This document shows, one piece after another, positions 12,538 to 23,258 of a DNA stretch of 64,000 nt. This DNA is from Cerioporus squamosus (lineage: Eukaryota > Basidiomycota > Agaricomycetes > Polyporales > Polyporaceae). The DNA is taken from NCBI GenBank assembly GCA_022592435.1, contig JABYQS010000002.1:1-64000 (forward strand), read 5' to 3'. The notes under the pieces were generated by a model. That model was given only the letters and a program-made list of their open reading frames with translations, was not told the DNA's origin and ran no database searches. Each line of letters begins with the position of its first letter. The first letter of the stretch is position 1. Both the position numbers and the translations under genes were made by a program.

Positions 12538-13213
12538 ATGCCTGTGACACTCTACTTGGGCACCGTTCCGGCCAACGAGCAGCTTATTCTTAGTGGAAAG
12601 CTTGACCCTGAACTCCTCTCCCTATCGACTGTGACGGACAACTTGGAACTAGGCAACTTCGAAGCGATCTTCATGACGCCCGACCGCGGCTACGCAATCG
12701 AGCTCGCTCACCGGGAAGGGAATCCACTAACCGGTGGCAAGGCCGTTCCAGCTCTCGTATGCAAGTACCAGCTAGAAACTCTGGGCCTCTCAGCGTATAA
12801 CCTGAGCAACGTACCTAACGACATCGAAGGTGCCAAAGATCTGAAGAAGGATGTCAGAGAGGTGCGATTTACACATCGAGAATCTTCACCTGTCGCCGCG
12901 CCTCATACATTTTCTCGCTGTATAGCTCATATGGGAAGCATCGCAGGACCAGTTCGATAAAGGCCACGAGTTCGATATTGTCAAGCTGCCCAAGTGTATC
13001 CTCAAAGGCGGTGAGAAATCTGATTGGTGCCCCTCATGATGCGCTCGTCTCATCGTATGTCCAGATACCCTCGAGTTCTGTAAAGGGTGGGACGGCAAGC
13101 ACGTTGTGTTGTGGTGGCTACGCACCCTTGAATCCAGGACCAAGGAACGTCTGACGTTCATTAGCATGGAGAAGATCGAGTTCAAGGGCTGGGATAACTA
13201 TCGCCCGGAGTAA
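12538..13213 (+). CDS. 178-residue protein, possible ADP-ribosyltransferase-like fold
   Basis: Three exons splice cleanly: 12538-12861, 12947-13010 and 13065-13213, giving 178 residues with all junction phases consistent. The N-terminus reads MPVTLYLGTVPANEQLILSG, followed at about residues 34-55 by NFEAIFMTPDRGYAIELAH. The order (aromatic)-x-GT near the start, then F-x-x-x-F-x-T and a following helix, resembles ART-like domains such as DUF3990, in which GT and the aromatic-T strand form the NAD pocket. No catalytic Glu motif can be assigned with certainty. The C-terminal third (GWDGKHVVLWWLRTLES) matches nothing I know. There is no signal peptide. The homology is tentative; the gene model is secure. 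Confidence 0.6.
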
Positions 13214-13982
13214 GCCGCATTCAACGTCCTAGTATGTTCACAATCAAATATATGCCTGTTGGTATCCATTCCACGATCGGGCTGAGGTTCAAAGAGAATG
13301 GGGCGCGCACGCGCAGCGCAACGACTTAAGTTGAGATCGAGACCATGTCAGCATACTTCGCTTTTCCTCAGTATTTGGGAACACAAGAAGGTTTCGTGTT
13401 GCAACTGTATACAGTACTTAGGTTAGCGGTATACCTCCTTGAAGTATGCGTACTTTTGAGGGATTAACTGAGTCCAGGTCGTCCTGCCTCGGCGCCACCA
13501 ATGGCCAGCGCGCGCTTAGACACACGTCTCCTCGAGCTCCACCACCACCATCACGGCCTCTGAAGCCGCGCGCACGCTCTTCTGCTTTGGCCTCACTCTT
13601 CATCTGTCCTGTGTGCTACTTGGTACTACAGAGCCCATATCACTTCTCTCGCCAACACATTCTTTTTCCGGCCCTCAATCCGCTGCCGCTGTCCGACTGT
13701 CCGCCTCACCTTGCGACTATGTGACGTGTACCAGGGAACTACGACGGGTCAGAGGGTGTACAAAGCGGAGAATCAACTAGGCTGGTGTGAAGTGTGTATA
13801 TTTGCGAATGAAAGTGTCGGGTTACTTTAGTACAACACGCATTCCACCGGACGCAGCAGCCCTACTCGCAGAAATTACTCCAGACGGCGAGTCTTTGTCG
13901 AGTTCACCTGGCCATATCGCTATACTACCAGGGAATACTGAGTCGACCACGCGAACCTTCCGGCTTTTACACTCGCTCGTAC
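13214..13982. other. Intergenic, no supported gene
   Basis: Short frames at 13446-13724 and 13787-14011 lack domains or coherent splicing. I see nothing else. Confidence 0.4.
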
Positions 13983-14740
13983 GTGCTTGGAACCTCGTCA
14001 TTGCACCCTGATGGCACTAACACATCTCACTGGCACTTACTAGGTGCGACCACTACTGCATCCACGGAGTGGGCGGTCTCTCAGCCACCAGGCTATCCAC
14101 CTCGTGAACAGCTGCGGAGCGACAATCTATGTGTGCGACTTCAAGTTCTACCTCTCGGGGCGGATCGGGTCGTTCATGCTGAGCTCAACGCAGCCACATC
14201 CGACACCGCTGAGAACGCGCTGACGAGTATAATTCGCCAAGAGAATCACAGCGGGCACATGCAACGTCTCGAAAGTCAAAACCTATGTCCATGTCTGACC
14301 CTTGACTCGGAGCTTGCTATGGGTGCGGATCTTACGAAGGTATGTCTCAACAGCTTGCAACGTGTAGCAGACTCATGTCGGGCCGTCTGTGCTGTGTCTG
14401 ATCCGCTGTCCCCACAGTTCAAGACATTGATTCTTGCTTCAACGAGGACGCTAGTGACGGGATCGCGGATACCGCCACTGGGCTTTGCAGCGCTTCCATG
14501 GGCGACCCTACCACTGCGACACGACAGACATCTCGCCGGGTCCTCGCCGTGTGCGTACCTGCCGGAGATGTCAGACCGCATGGTCTCACGCAAAGCGCGC
14601 TTTGCCTACCTGGCCGGGTTTATGTGCGATGCGTATTGCACAGGGACGACCGCCATTATCCACTCCCGGATCCGATTGCGTGCGGTGGCGGTAGGTATGT
14701 ATCAGTGACGGCGCTCATGAATACGGCCAGTGGTGACTGA
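13983..14740 (+). other. Possible uncharacterised spliced gene or relic
   Basis: A plus-strand frame from 13983 runs to AMGADLTK at about 14339, where a good donor (gtatgt) and an acceptor (ccccacag, about 14418) bound a probable intron. Beyond it the most protein-like frame (FNEDASDGIADTATG through to RYVSVTALMNTASGD, stop about 14740) is not the one reached by the splice. Either another splice or a small indel is involved, or the locus is dead. No domain is recognised. Confidence 0.25.
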
Positions 14741-14910
14741 GTGCTTGAGGGCCTCAGGTCGGAGCCTCTGATATGTGTCAATCCTGTGGTGAGTGCAGCA
14801 TCGCTTGCACTAGGCTGGCGCCCCGATGCATTCTAGTAATGCCGCGCCTGCACAGAAACCGACGGTTCGCCGAACATCGCACTAATCCGAATGGAGCCGC
14901 CATGCAAGAC

Positions 14911-14918
14911 TATATAGA
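14911..14918 (+). promoter_or_regulatory. TATA box of the alcohol dehydrogenase gene
   Basis: TATATAGA lies about 105 bp before the ATG at 15020. Confidence 0.5.
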
Positions 14919-15019
14919 CCGTTCACTCTACCCAGAGCCCGACACACCTGCGTACAGCAAACACACGAGCCTAATCAAACGACCTAATCCTTCGACTTCA
15001 TACGTCTCAATATCACACG

Positions 15020-16442
15020 ATGGCCAACACCGGCGGTACCATGCTTGGCGGATTTTACGTCCCCGGGAACAACAAGGTTGTCCTACAGGACACCCCGATC
15101 CCGACGCCTACCGCGAAACAAGTGCTCTTGAAAGTCGTCGCAGCAGGTGTTTGCCATTCGGACGTCTTCTTCCTGAACGCCAGCACCCCCGATCCGCGCA
15201 CCTACATCCTCGGCCACGAGAACGCCGGCTACGCCGTCTCGTATGTTCCAATCCCTTCTTTGAATCGATCTTGCACTCACCGGCAATCCATTAGATGGGG
15301 TTCGGACGTGACTGGCATCACCAAAGACCAGCTCTACGTCGTGTATATCTTCAGCTCATGCGCCACACTGACGCAGGCATCCCTTACAAACACCGCCGTC
15401 ATTGGAGTAGGATTGAATGGAGGGTACGCCAAGTACCTGGTCGTCGATGCCGACCAGCTCGTGCCGGTCCCCAAGGGCCTTGCTCCAGAGATCGCATGCC
15501 TGTCCACCGATTCTCTCATCACGGCCTACAGGGCTGTCCATAACGCGGCAGAGGTAAGTAGCTCCCGAGTCTCCTTCTCGTAGACCTGACCACTAAATTG
15601 TCCGACAGCTCCGTCCTGGTACCACGAAGCGCGTTCTCATCTACGGCGTAGGCGGGCTCGGACACCAGGCTCTCCAGATAGCGAAGAGCTATGGCGCGAC
15701 GGTGTACGCATGCGACTTCAAGCCCGAGGCTCGCGAACTGGCGTTGTCGCTGGGTGCGGAACAGGCGTTCGACGCCGCCGAGCTTCAGGCAGCGACGGCG
15801 GATACCGCTAAGGATCCGTTGGTAGTCGACATTGGGATCGACTTCGTCGCCAACGCGCAGTGTGAGTGCATTCTTACCGCAGAGATCCATTCTATGACAA
15901 CTAACCTGATGTCTATGCTCCATGCGTAGCATTCTCTCTGCTATCTAGTGCAGTGAAGAGGGCCGAGACCAGCCTCAGTAGCCCTGGAGGCTTGATTGTC
16001 TTGGTAAATGCATCTTTGAAATCTAGCGGAGACGGTACTGACCAGCGGTATATCCTCCTGTAGGTCGGAGTATCGACAGACCAGCTATCCTTCAACACTG
16101 CGGATTTTGTCACGAACCACATCAACAGTGAGTCTTGTCCATCGTCGACGCACACGTCGAGTCGTACTGCATATGCTGCATGCTGATCTCGGATACAGTC
16201 AAGACCTCGCTCTATGGGACCCTCGACGACTGCAAGGCATCCCTTGATCTCCTTGCGAAGGTACGATCACTCAGTGGCTTCCACTGCAGTTCCGCTCTGA
16301 TCTAGCACCACATTCGCAGGGAATCGTTAAACCCGTTGTGTCTACTGAGCCGCTCCACAATGTCGTGGACGTCCTCGATGCCTTGAAGGCCAACGAGTAT
16401 ATCGGAAGGAAGGTCATGCTCCCGAATACCGGCACCGATTGA
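15020..16442 (+). CDS. Zinc-type alcohol dehydrogenase (MDR superfamily)
   Basis: Seven exons: 15020-15240, 15295-15553, 15609-15861, 15930-16002, 16064-16127, 16199-16260, 16320-16442. The GroES-like half shows the catalytic-zinc ligands: GVCHSD (Cys), GHENAG (His-Glu) and IACLSTDSLITAYRAV (third Cys). The Rossmann half has IYGVGGLGHQALQIAK followed by YACDFK, whose Asp predicts NAD over NADP. The expected reaction is reversible NAD-dependent oxidation of an alcohol. The lobe that normally holds four Cys for a structural zinc is replaced by a short segment (YIFSSCATLTQASLTN) with a single Cys, so structural zinc is probably absent. The substrate cannot be predicted. A pseudogene reductase of another MDR subfamily lies 3' on the other strand. 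Confidence 0.8.
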
Positions 16443-16760
16443 CGACGAGTATAGAAGACTAGATACTAACTGGGCGATACACCCGGACTTCATATTGTGT
16501 CAACTGCTCGCATTGTGATTTAAGATCGTGCTTTGGAACGAGCCCCACTCCTGTTACTTGACGCTTAACCTACCGTTGCATGGACAAATGAGATCAATGT
16601 GGCGAGGACTACACAATCCACGACGCTCGACAGCTCGACGGTTGAGGGAAGTCAGGCATGTGCAAGAATGTGGGAAGTGCATAGAATTATGTTATGCGCA
16701 TTTCATTATGCTGCACGAAGTCGGCTAGGCCATGCCTCTCTGCTATGTCGACGGAATGGT
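16443..16760. other. Intergenic between ADH and the inverted reductase relic
   Basis: Only short, unsupported frames are present. Confidence 0.4.
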
Positions 16761-17440
16761 TCAGAGAGTCTGCAGTCGGTACACGATCTTCTCTGCGCTG
16801 ACCTTCCCTTCACGCATGTATTGCAAGCCACTCAAAACCTCCTCGAGTCCACCTTCCCAGAGCTTCACGGGAATCGGCTTCACGGCTCCATCGCGAACCA
16901 ACTGCGGCAGCTGCTTCAAGAACGCGACCATATGCGCCCTATCCTGGGGCTGGGCTGGGAATTGCATCGGCCCAAAACTGAAGGTCAACAGGTGACAATG
17001 ATGGGGCCAGTTGAACGCGCTCACTATTTGTAGCATACCGGGCCCCTGCCCGGCGATTATGCATCGGAGGTCCTGCTACCAGGTATACCAACTGATTCTC
17101 CGTCGCAGGGCCGCACTGAGTCAGATCAGACCTACTTACTCCCTGAGTCAAAGCATAACCGATCGCGACACACTCACATCGCGCCATTGACTCTTCTGTA
17201 ACATCCGAATGCATCGGGATTCGGGCACTATCGCTGCGCGTTGGCAAATGGGAAGCCAAAGCTGCGGACGCGTAGCCTCCGGAAGGGGACTCTTATTGGC
17301 AATAAATGCCGTCGCTCCCACTGATATACGGGCCACGCAGCGCAGCTTGAGGAATGTCTCGTACCGTGAATCGAGGGACCTTGATATGCCTCGGACTTGA
17401 ATGTGCACCTGAGCGCTGCAAGGTAGTAGCTGTCCAACCT
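16761..17440 (-). pseudogene. Inverted, internally deleted copy of the 39.4-kb reductase
   Basis: Read on the minus strand, 17440 down to about 17000 matches the 5' flank of the plus-strand gene at 39410 (positions about 38910-39362), including GGTATGCTACAAATAGTG. It then jumps directly to that gene's last exon (from about 40589): FGPMQFPAQPQDRAHMVAF to AEKIVYR, at 16985-16761. About 1.2 kb is missing at the junction, including the start codon, the cofactor-binding region and all internal introns. Only the C-terminal end of the enzyme could be encoded, so it is a non-functional duplicate. The last residues differ from the parent and no stop aligns. Confidence 0.8.
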
Positions 17441-18489
17441 AGCCGCGTTGCGCCGTCAACAGTACTTGCGTGTTGTTAGCATCTGTCAGGTTCTTCCGTA
17501 TGACTGTGAGGAAGAAGATATATGTATAACAAGCTCTTGCACTGACCTAGGCACTGGCTTGTGATATAAGAATCTTCCCGAGGTTATCGTTCGGTCGTTG
17601 ACCACGAGCGGCTCAGACTCACAAATCAGCCTGGATCGAGGTCGGCTCCTAACACAAGCCATGGAATGAGATGCACTGGGTGGATGAGCTGCCAGTGAGA
17701 CGCTCCTGGCAGGGTTGTCCGAGGTTGTCCGTCGTCAGTGAGTTGCGTCGAAGGCCGAGAACGTCAGACAGCGCGGATAGCAAAAGGGTTGAGCGCACGA
17801 CGCGCTCGGCTGTTCTCGAGATGCCCGCGCGACCCGGATGCCTGAGGTATACTGTATCAATATGCGAATGCCCACGGTATGCGGAAGACTCGAGCACTCG
17901 GGTGTTGTTAGAGCATCGAACTGCTTGAAGAAGCACTCTGAGTTTGCGAGGGTGCTCGCCAAGGACTGTGATGTACTTGTGACTCCGCTTCAATCAGCCA
18001 CCACGGACGCGTCCAAGTGCGCGCTAGTAGTCCCAGTCGTTGAACCACCGCGAGCTGACGGCCCCGCGACTACTTACCCGCCGCTTTTCTATCGACCTAC
18101 CCAAGTGTATCGTCCATGGAAAGTCTAGCGTATGAATGTCCGCCGGTCCTCGGACAAAGCAGACGTAGGCCGAGAGGGCATCAGAGGTATGCTATTCAAC
18201 TTGAACTCGAAGCAGTGAGCTTACTGACGCTACATGTGAAGCGCAGGAACTCGAAACACATTGGCTTCGCGGGACTTCCGTGCTCGAGCTGAATAATTAT
18301 TGTGAAGCGCAGAGCCCCCAAGCTTTGACCACCAGGGCGTCCGATCTGCTACTGAAGCTCCGAGATTCAGTATCACGAGGCCCATGCGGTGACAATCAGG
18401 ACAATGCATCGCTTTGACTGGTTCTCGTCGATGGTCCAGTTAGACCGGAAGGGCCAATGCGACGATCAAAGCCAACCTCATTGAGTCGT
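17441..18489. other. Intergenic upstream of an F-box gene
   Basis: Frames at 17649-18128 on both strands are short and lack domains. No RING relic or RNA gene was found. Confidence 0.4.
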
Positions 18490-18514
18490 GGCCGCACCGT
18501 CGGCGAAGTATAAA
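18490..18514 (+). promoter_or_regulatory. Shared core-promoter box of the F-box trio (copy 1)
   Basis: The box ACCGTCGGCGAAGTATAAA ends in a TATA element about 170 bp before the ATG at 18679. Closely similar boxes precede the two paralogues on the minus strand (32083-32110 and 37741-37771). The ATG formed by TATAAATG at 18514 is part of this box and not a start. Confidence 0.7.
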
Positions 18515-18621
18515 TGTCCCTCACTGGCACACGTCCAGCCTCACCCACTCTCTGCGACATTCACACTTCACTCCTCATCGCTGGGCAGGATTCAAGTCCC
18601 CGTACTTCCAGTCACAGAGAG

Positions 18622-18672
18622 GTACGCATATTATATTCTCTTGCGACGAGTCTGCTTGCTGACATTTTCAAG
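18622..18672 (+). other. Probable 5'-UTR intron of F-box copy 1
   Basis: Donor gtacgc, branch-like TTGCTGAC and acceptor ttcaag lie six bases before the ATG. The equivalent intron is visible in both paralogues, which supports it. Confidence 0.55.
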
Positions 18673-18678
18673 TTGCAA

Positions 18679-20418
18679 ATGTATCATCGGTCAGATCATG
18701 GGATGCGCCCTCCGAGGGGCGGCCCTATCCATCCTTCGCAAGCACCCCCTGTCGATCACTTCTACTCCGCCTCAGGTGTCGTCCGGAGAGGACGACGCGT
18801 GTCCATCTACATCTTCCCGAACGAACTCCTCATCAACATATTCGCTGACGTCGGCTCTACACCATTCGACGATCACAGGAACATTTGCGACACACGAACC
18901 CTATTTCCCGCAATGGCAACATGTCGGAAGTGGCGGGACATCATACATGGCACGCCCACCTTGTGGCGTGAGATCATCGTCCGCCGTCGCCTGGAGTGGT
19001 TGGCGGTGTGTCTGCCCCGCTCCCAGCAGCTCCTGGTCAACGTCTCCTTTCATTCGTCCGGGACCAATCTCGCGGACGCTCGGCACATCCTCCGCCCACA
19101 TAACGATAGGGTTGCGTCCCTGACCTTCTATTCACTCCATTGCGCGCAGCTCGACAGGTGCATGCCCCTGCAAGAAATGCACAACCTGAAGTCTATGCAC
19201 GTCAAGGTTCATCACGGACACGGTGCCGACGCCACAAAGCACCGCGGGGTATGCCCAATTCTGGTCTTGAACTTCCCGCGCTTGGAAGAGCTGTCGGTCG
19301 AGGGACTGACCGTGTGTGGGCATCCTCCGGCCTTCTCCACCTTGCGCTACCTTACCGTCGGAGGCTGCATTGGCCCTCGGAAGACTATGCGGCTCGCGGA
19401 GTTCGTAGGCTGCCTCAAGAGTTGCGTCTTGCTGGAGAAACTAGACCTGCAAATCCATGCGCTGGATGCCGTCCTGTTCGACATCCCCCAGGGTACCGGC
19501 CCTATAGCCACCTTCCCTCGCCTTCGCGACCTCTCTATTCGAGGGAAGGTGGAGGAGGTCTCCAACCTGCTGTCCCACATGGAGATCAGGGACGACGTGG
19601 ACATCTGTCTGGAGACCGACGATCAGGTGGACACCCATCGTGCCGCGGTCGCAGCACGGGCCATGCTGCCCTCTGACGTTACTCGGAGCAGACTGGGTAT
19701 CCTGAAGTCAGCAACGCGCATCATGGTAGATGTCCCCAGAGGAAAGTTCTACGACGCCGTGACTATCACCGCTACCCAGGGGATGAACATGGATCACAAG
19801 ATCAACATCGTCGTTCGAGTCTTATACGAAGAGCGCTCGTCAACTATCGACGATGGATTTGCTCATAGGGATGCGCAGGCCACCTACTTCCTCAACGCAC
19901 TAGCCCAACTGCCTTCGATGTTCCCCTCTGCTCCTGTGGAGACCCTGGTCTGTCGCGGAGATGTGGCAGCGGTCGACGAAGGGACTTGGTGGTCGCTCTG
20001 TGCGAAGTTCCCGACCCTGAGATCACTGGTCGTAGAGGACACCATTTGCTTCGCAAATGTGACGCCTCTCTTCCGTGCTTTAGGGAGCCCGCAGTCCCAC
20101 GGACAAGCCCGTCCGCTCTGCCGGTACCTGGAGTATATCTGGATTCGCGACGCCAACGCCGCTCTCGAAGACCTCGAGGAGCTTCGTAAGTGCATCAAGT
20201 GGCGTATCGACCAACGTGCACCGCTGAGACGTCTCCGTCTCGAACTGCACGCGATTTACGAGGGTGGGGCACCCCCAGACGTGTCGGGGTATCGGGCGGA
20301 GTTTGCGCGTCTTGTGCCTCACAGCAGCTTGATAACATGGGATATATACGATGCGGCTCACAACGAACTGAGGTCCTTGGGGGTCACTGGAGAGTTCCCG
20401 TTCTGGAGGTCGGACTAG
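18679..20418 (+). CDS. F-box/LRR-type protein, copy 1 (579 residues)
   Basis: The start is set at 18679 (MYHRSDHGMRP) because both paralogues begin with the same block (MYHRPDHGMRP, MYQRLNDHMRP); the longer open frame from 18514 begins inside the TATA box. The F-box lies at about residues 45-95: FPNELLINIFADV, MATCRKWRDI, GTPTLWREIIV. It is followed by degenerate LRRs such as LHCAQLDRCMPLQEMHNLKS, FPRLEELSVEGLTV and FPRLRDLSIRGKVEEV. The predicted role is substrate receptor of an SCF (Skp1-Cullin-F-box) ubiquitin ligase; the target is unknown. One intact coding exon. It is convergent with the CPDase gene and, unlike copies 2 and 3, has no RING partner beside it. Confidence 0.8.
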   Translation: MYHRSDHGMRPPRGGPIHPSQAPPVDHFYSASGVVRRGRRVSIYIFPNELLINIFADVGSTPFDDHRNICDTRTLFPAMATCRKWRDIIHGTPTLWREIIVRRRLEWLAVCLPRSQQLLVNVSFHSSGTNLADARHILRPHNDRVASLTFYSLHCAQLDRCMPLQEMHNLKSMHVKVHHGHGADATKHRGVCPILVLNFPRLEELSVEGLTVCGHPPAFSTLRYLTVGGCIGPRKTMRLAEFVGCLKSCVLLEKLDLQIHALDAVLFDIPQGTGPIATFPRLRDLSIRGKVEEVSNLLSHMEIRDDVDICLETDDQVDTHRAAVAARAMLPSDVTRSRLGILKSATRIMVDVPRGKFYDAVTITATQGMNMDHKINIVVRVLYEERSSTIDDGFAHRDAQATYFLNALAQLPSMFPSAPVETLVCRGDVAAVDEGTWWSLCAKFPTLRSLVVEDTICFANVTPLFRALGSPQSHGQARPLCRYLEYIWIRDANAALEDLEELRKCIKWRIDQRAPLRRLRLELHAIYEGGAPPDVSGYRAEFARLVPHSSLITWDIYDAAHNELRSLGVTGEFPFWRSD

Positions 20419-20615
20419 CTGCCACAATTGGTGTCGTAGAATCTGCACAGAGTAGACCTGTATATTACTCGCACATGGACAACAGATACCTGTACATATT
20501 TGTCACCATCGACGTCCATAGTCAAACTACTACGCTAAGTGAGAGATCAGCACACGAGCCAACTTGATAGTCCACTCGAACATGGTAACTCACCGTTCTT
20601 TGCGATGCCAGATGA

Positions 20616-21268
20616 TCATTTCGCCAGAACGATCTTCTCCATGACTTCCCAACCCGGGACTGGCCCCTCGCATCTCACCATCCAGACTTCCTCGCCCATG
20701 AATCCGTCAATGAGCTCCGGATCTTGCTCCTCTTCGATATCGTCGTAGAAACACGCGATCTTGACCTCGCTTTCTTCTCCGCGTCCCGCCCTCTAGGACC
20801 CGCAGCTCGCTCTTCAGTCTGCGAGCAGTATTCTCCCGTTCTTCCTTGTCGGCGTCGTTGATGTAGTACAGCGACAGGTGCGCTACAGGCGGAACTGCGC
20901 CCTCTCCAAGGGAGGCACGGAGATGCTCGCGCAGCGTCTCCAGCGGCGATCCAGGGGAGAATGAACGGCGATGAAGACCGACATGAAGTACTTCTCTCCT
21001 ACTTCGAGTGATTTGAAGCGGACGGGTACAGCAGGGTAGTGATGAGGAACTGGCGGCTCGGAGAGCAACGGGGTCGGACGATGACGCGAGCGTGACATGT
21101 GGCTGGAAGGACAGGAAGGAAGACGGTGACTGGGTCACTGGCGGCCGTAACTTCATCGCTGTCTCAATCTTCTTCGTCGTCTCCTCGTTAGGTACAAGCC
21201 ATAGCGAGATGCCTTGGGTCGATGTCGGAATCCTGATAAGAGGACTGCCGGCGCGAATGCTCACCCAT
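20616..21268 (-). CDS. CPD1: 2',3'-cyclic-nucleotide 3'-phosphodiesterase (CPDase), frame broken
   Basis: A tiny exon ATGG (21268-21265) splices over 21264-21213 to give MGISLWLVPNEE, the usual CPDase start. The two catalytic HxT/S motifs of 2H phosphoesterases are present: FQPHVTLAS and VAHLSLYYIND. The C-terminus WMVRCEGPVPGWEVMEKIVL ends at 20616. The enzyme opens ADP-ribose 1'',2''-cyclic phosphate to the 1''-phosphate after tRNA splicing. The protein is spread over three frames, with single-base shifts near 21034, 20955 and 20789, each at a run of C or G. Because the conserved blocks survive and the shifts sit at such runs, assembly indels are as likely as real pseudogenisation. Confidence 0.75.
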
Positions 21269-21906
21269 TGTGGGTCAAAAGGACCACCTGTTCGAGTAGT
21301 ATTTCAGTACCGTGTCAACAAGGAGTCTAGAGCAAACAAACAAGATGCAGCTAGAGTGCCTAAGCTGTCGGTGCTTGTGGCAAATAGGTGATGGTAGAAT
21401 GTAAGGGACAAATCCGACTCAACGCCACCACAGGCGTCAGCTACCCACGTGGTCCCGGCCGTGGGACTTGGGACACACGGGGACCCACAACGCGTAGCAC
21501 AACGACTTCCTCTTTTATCTGCGGGACTCCCCTCCACCCGAGGATAGGTTTCATCACCATGTTCGTTATTGTCTTTGCGCATATATCGTCTCAACTCGTG
21601 CACAACCTCAACCAGCAACAAAAGCACAGGTAACCAAGTTGCCCTGGGGGCCGCTCTTCGTTCATGAGACAACACGATGAGTTGTACTGTTCTTTTGTCG
21701 GGAGCAGAACGTCGCTAGGTGCGTTCTTTCCGGGTCTACATAAGCTACCAGGGAATTGTTCTTCGACGATGCTATAACCGCCATTGATGCTCGTACGAAG
21801 ACTCCACACACGACGGGCCGCCTCCAAGTTGTCCCTTGCGCAGAGCAACAACTCTACACCCTGAAGCCGTTCAGTTATCGCATTAACGCAGCACGCAACA
21901 TCAGAC
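21269..21906. other. Intergenic between CPDase and a basic protein gene
   Basis: Divergent 5' flanks. The frames present lack domains. Confidence 0.4.
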
Positions 21907-23038
21907 ATGGGGAACCAAAGGTACATGAGATCTACAATTTCATGATACTTGGTTGCTCATCGGGAAAGCAGCACACCGAAGAAAGCTCAGCAAAAGCGTT
22001 TGCGTCGGGCGCGTGCCCGTTCTCGTTCGGCATCCCCACCCGCCCCCGTCGCTGGGCCGTCCAACGGCAACCAAAGGTACGCACACCGCCTTGACTTCCG
22101 GACGTTGTCGAAATACTAACTGGTGCACCCTCAGGGCCCGACGTGCTCCCCAAGCCCAGGGACGTCCCGCTACCAGTGCCACAGCGGCCGAAAGGCGTGC
22201 CAACGCCGCAACCTCTGCAGCTCTAGCATGCAATGCAGAACAACCGGCAGCAGGACCCTCCTCTCTGACAACCTACGAACCGAACCCTCACCTTGGACGC
22301 CTCCGGTACGTACACGTGCCGCCACACCGGTCGTCAGTACGTTTTTCTGATTTTACATTGTACACGTCCCGCAGAGTCACCCCCGCACGCGTATCCTACT
22401 ATGTCCGCTCGCGCGACGCCATCTCCCTCCAGCGCACCGCAGCCCTCAACCGCGAGCGCGCCGAGGCCGACCGCCAGGCCGCCAAAAACCGCCAGGCGTT
22501 CGAGGTGCGCGCCGTCCGCTTCGCCGCGCAGCGATCGCGCCTGCACCGCACGCACGGCGTCTTCCTCGACGAGGGGCCCGCGCTCGAACGGCTGGCGGAG
22601 CTGCTGCTGAGGCGCACGGATAATTTTGGGAACCTGCCCCGGCTGGCAAGCGTCCCGCACCTGGCGGCGGAGTACCGGATGTGGGTTGGGCTTAGCAGGG
22701 AGGCGCAACTCGAGGTGCGGGAGCTCCTGAAGGCGTACTCGGCCCTGAAGGAGGGACGGTGGGATCTGAAGGTGTGGGATCGGGCGACGCAGACGACTCC
22801 GGAGGGACGGGCGGAGCGGGAGCGGAAGACGAAGTCGCGCTTTGCGCGGAGACGACTGAATGGAGCGTTGGGGGTCGCGAAGGCCGCTAAGAAGTTAAAG
22901 AAGAAGGGCAAGCGGAAGGACACGGAGCGAGAGGACGGGGCTGAAGAAGAGGACGGACCGCGTGATCACGAGGGAAAGGGAAAGGGCCGGCAGTGGGGAC
23001 CTGAAGGAAAGGGGAAGGGCAGGAGTAAGGACTGGTGA
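21907..23038 (+). CDS. Basic, helical protein of unknown function (317 residues)
   Basis: Four exons keep one frame: 21907-21920 (MGNQ), 21972-22076, 22135-22305 and 22375-23038. The second intron has a textbook branch site (TACTAAC). The N-terminal 100 residues are Arg/Ala/Pro/Ser-rich. The centre (about 125-215) is charged and predicted helical (RERAEADRQAAKNRQAFEVR, EYRMWVGLSREAQLEV). The tail is strongly basic (KKLKKKGKRKD) then Gly/Lys-rich (EGKGKGR). The composition suggests a nucleic-acid-associated or mitochondrial protein, but no family is recognised. It is convergent with the DUF1776 gene. Confidence 0.6.
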
Positions 23039-23258
23039 TGGCGGCGCTGACAGCTATGTACATGAGAGGGATAGATGACCTGGGATTGTATTGGATATTT
23101 AGACCTACATGTACGTTTGATTTATGGTGTTACATGGATGTTGATACAGAGACAATGTACAGGAAGACCTGCCGCTACAAAAGAGTGTGATATGAGATCT
23201 CAAGCATGCATAGCGTATCCGTAGCTCCTGCAGGACACTCTTCCCGCTGGCGGAAACC

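Noticed and set aside
18514..18678. Upstream ATG of F-box copy 1 as the start
   Set aside because: It lies within the TATA element, and both paralogues start at the block equivalent to 18679.
22399..22923. 174-codon minus-strand frame
   Set aside because: Antisense of the Arg/Ala-rich exon of the basic protein gene.
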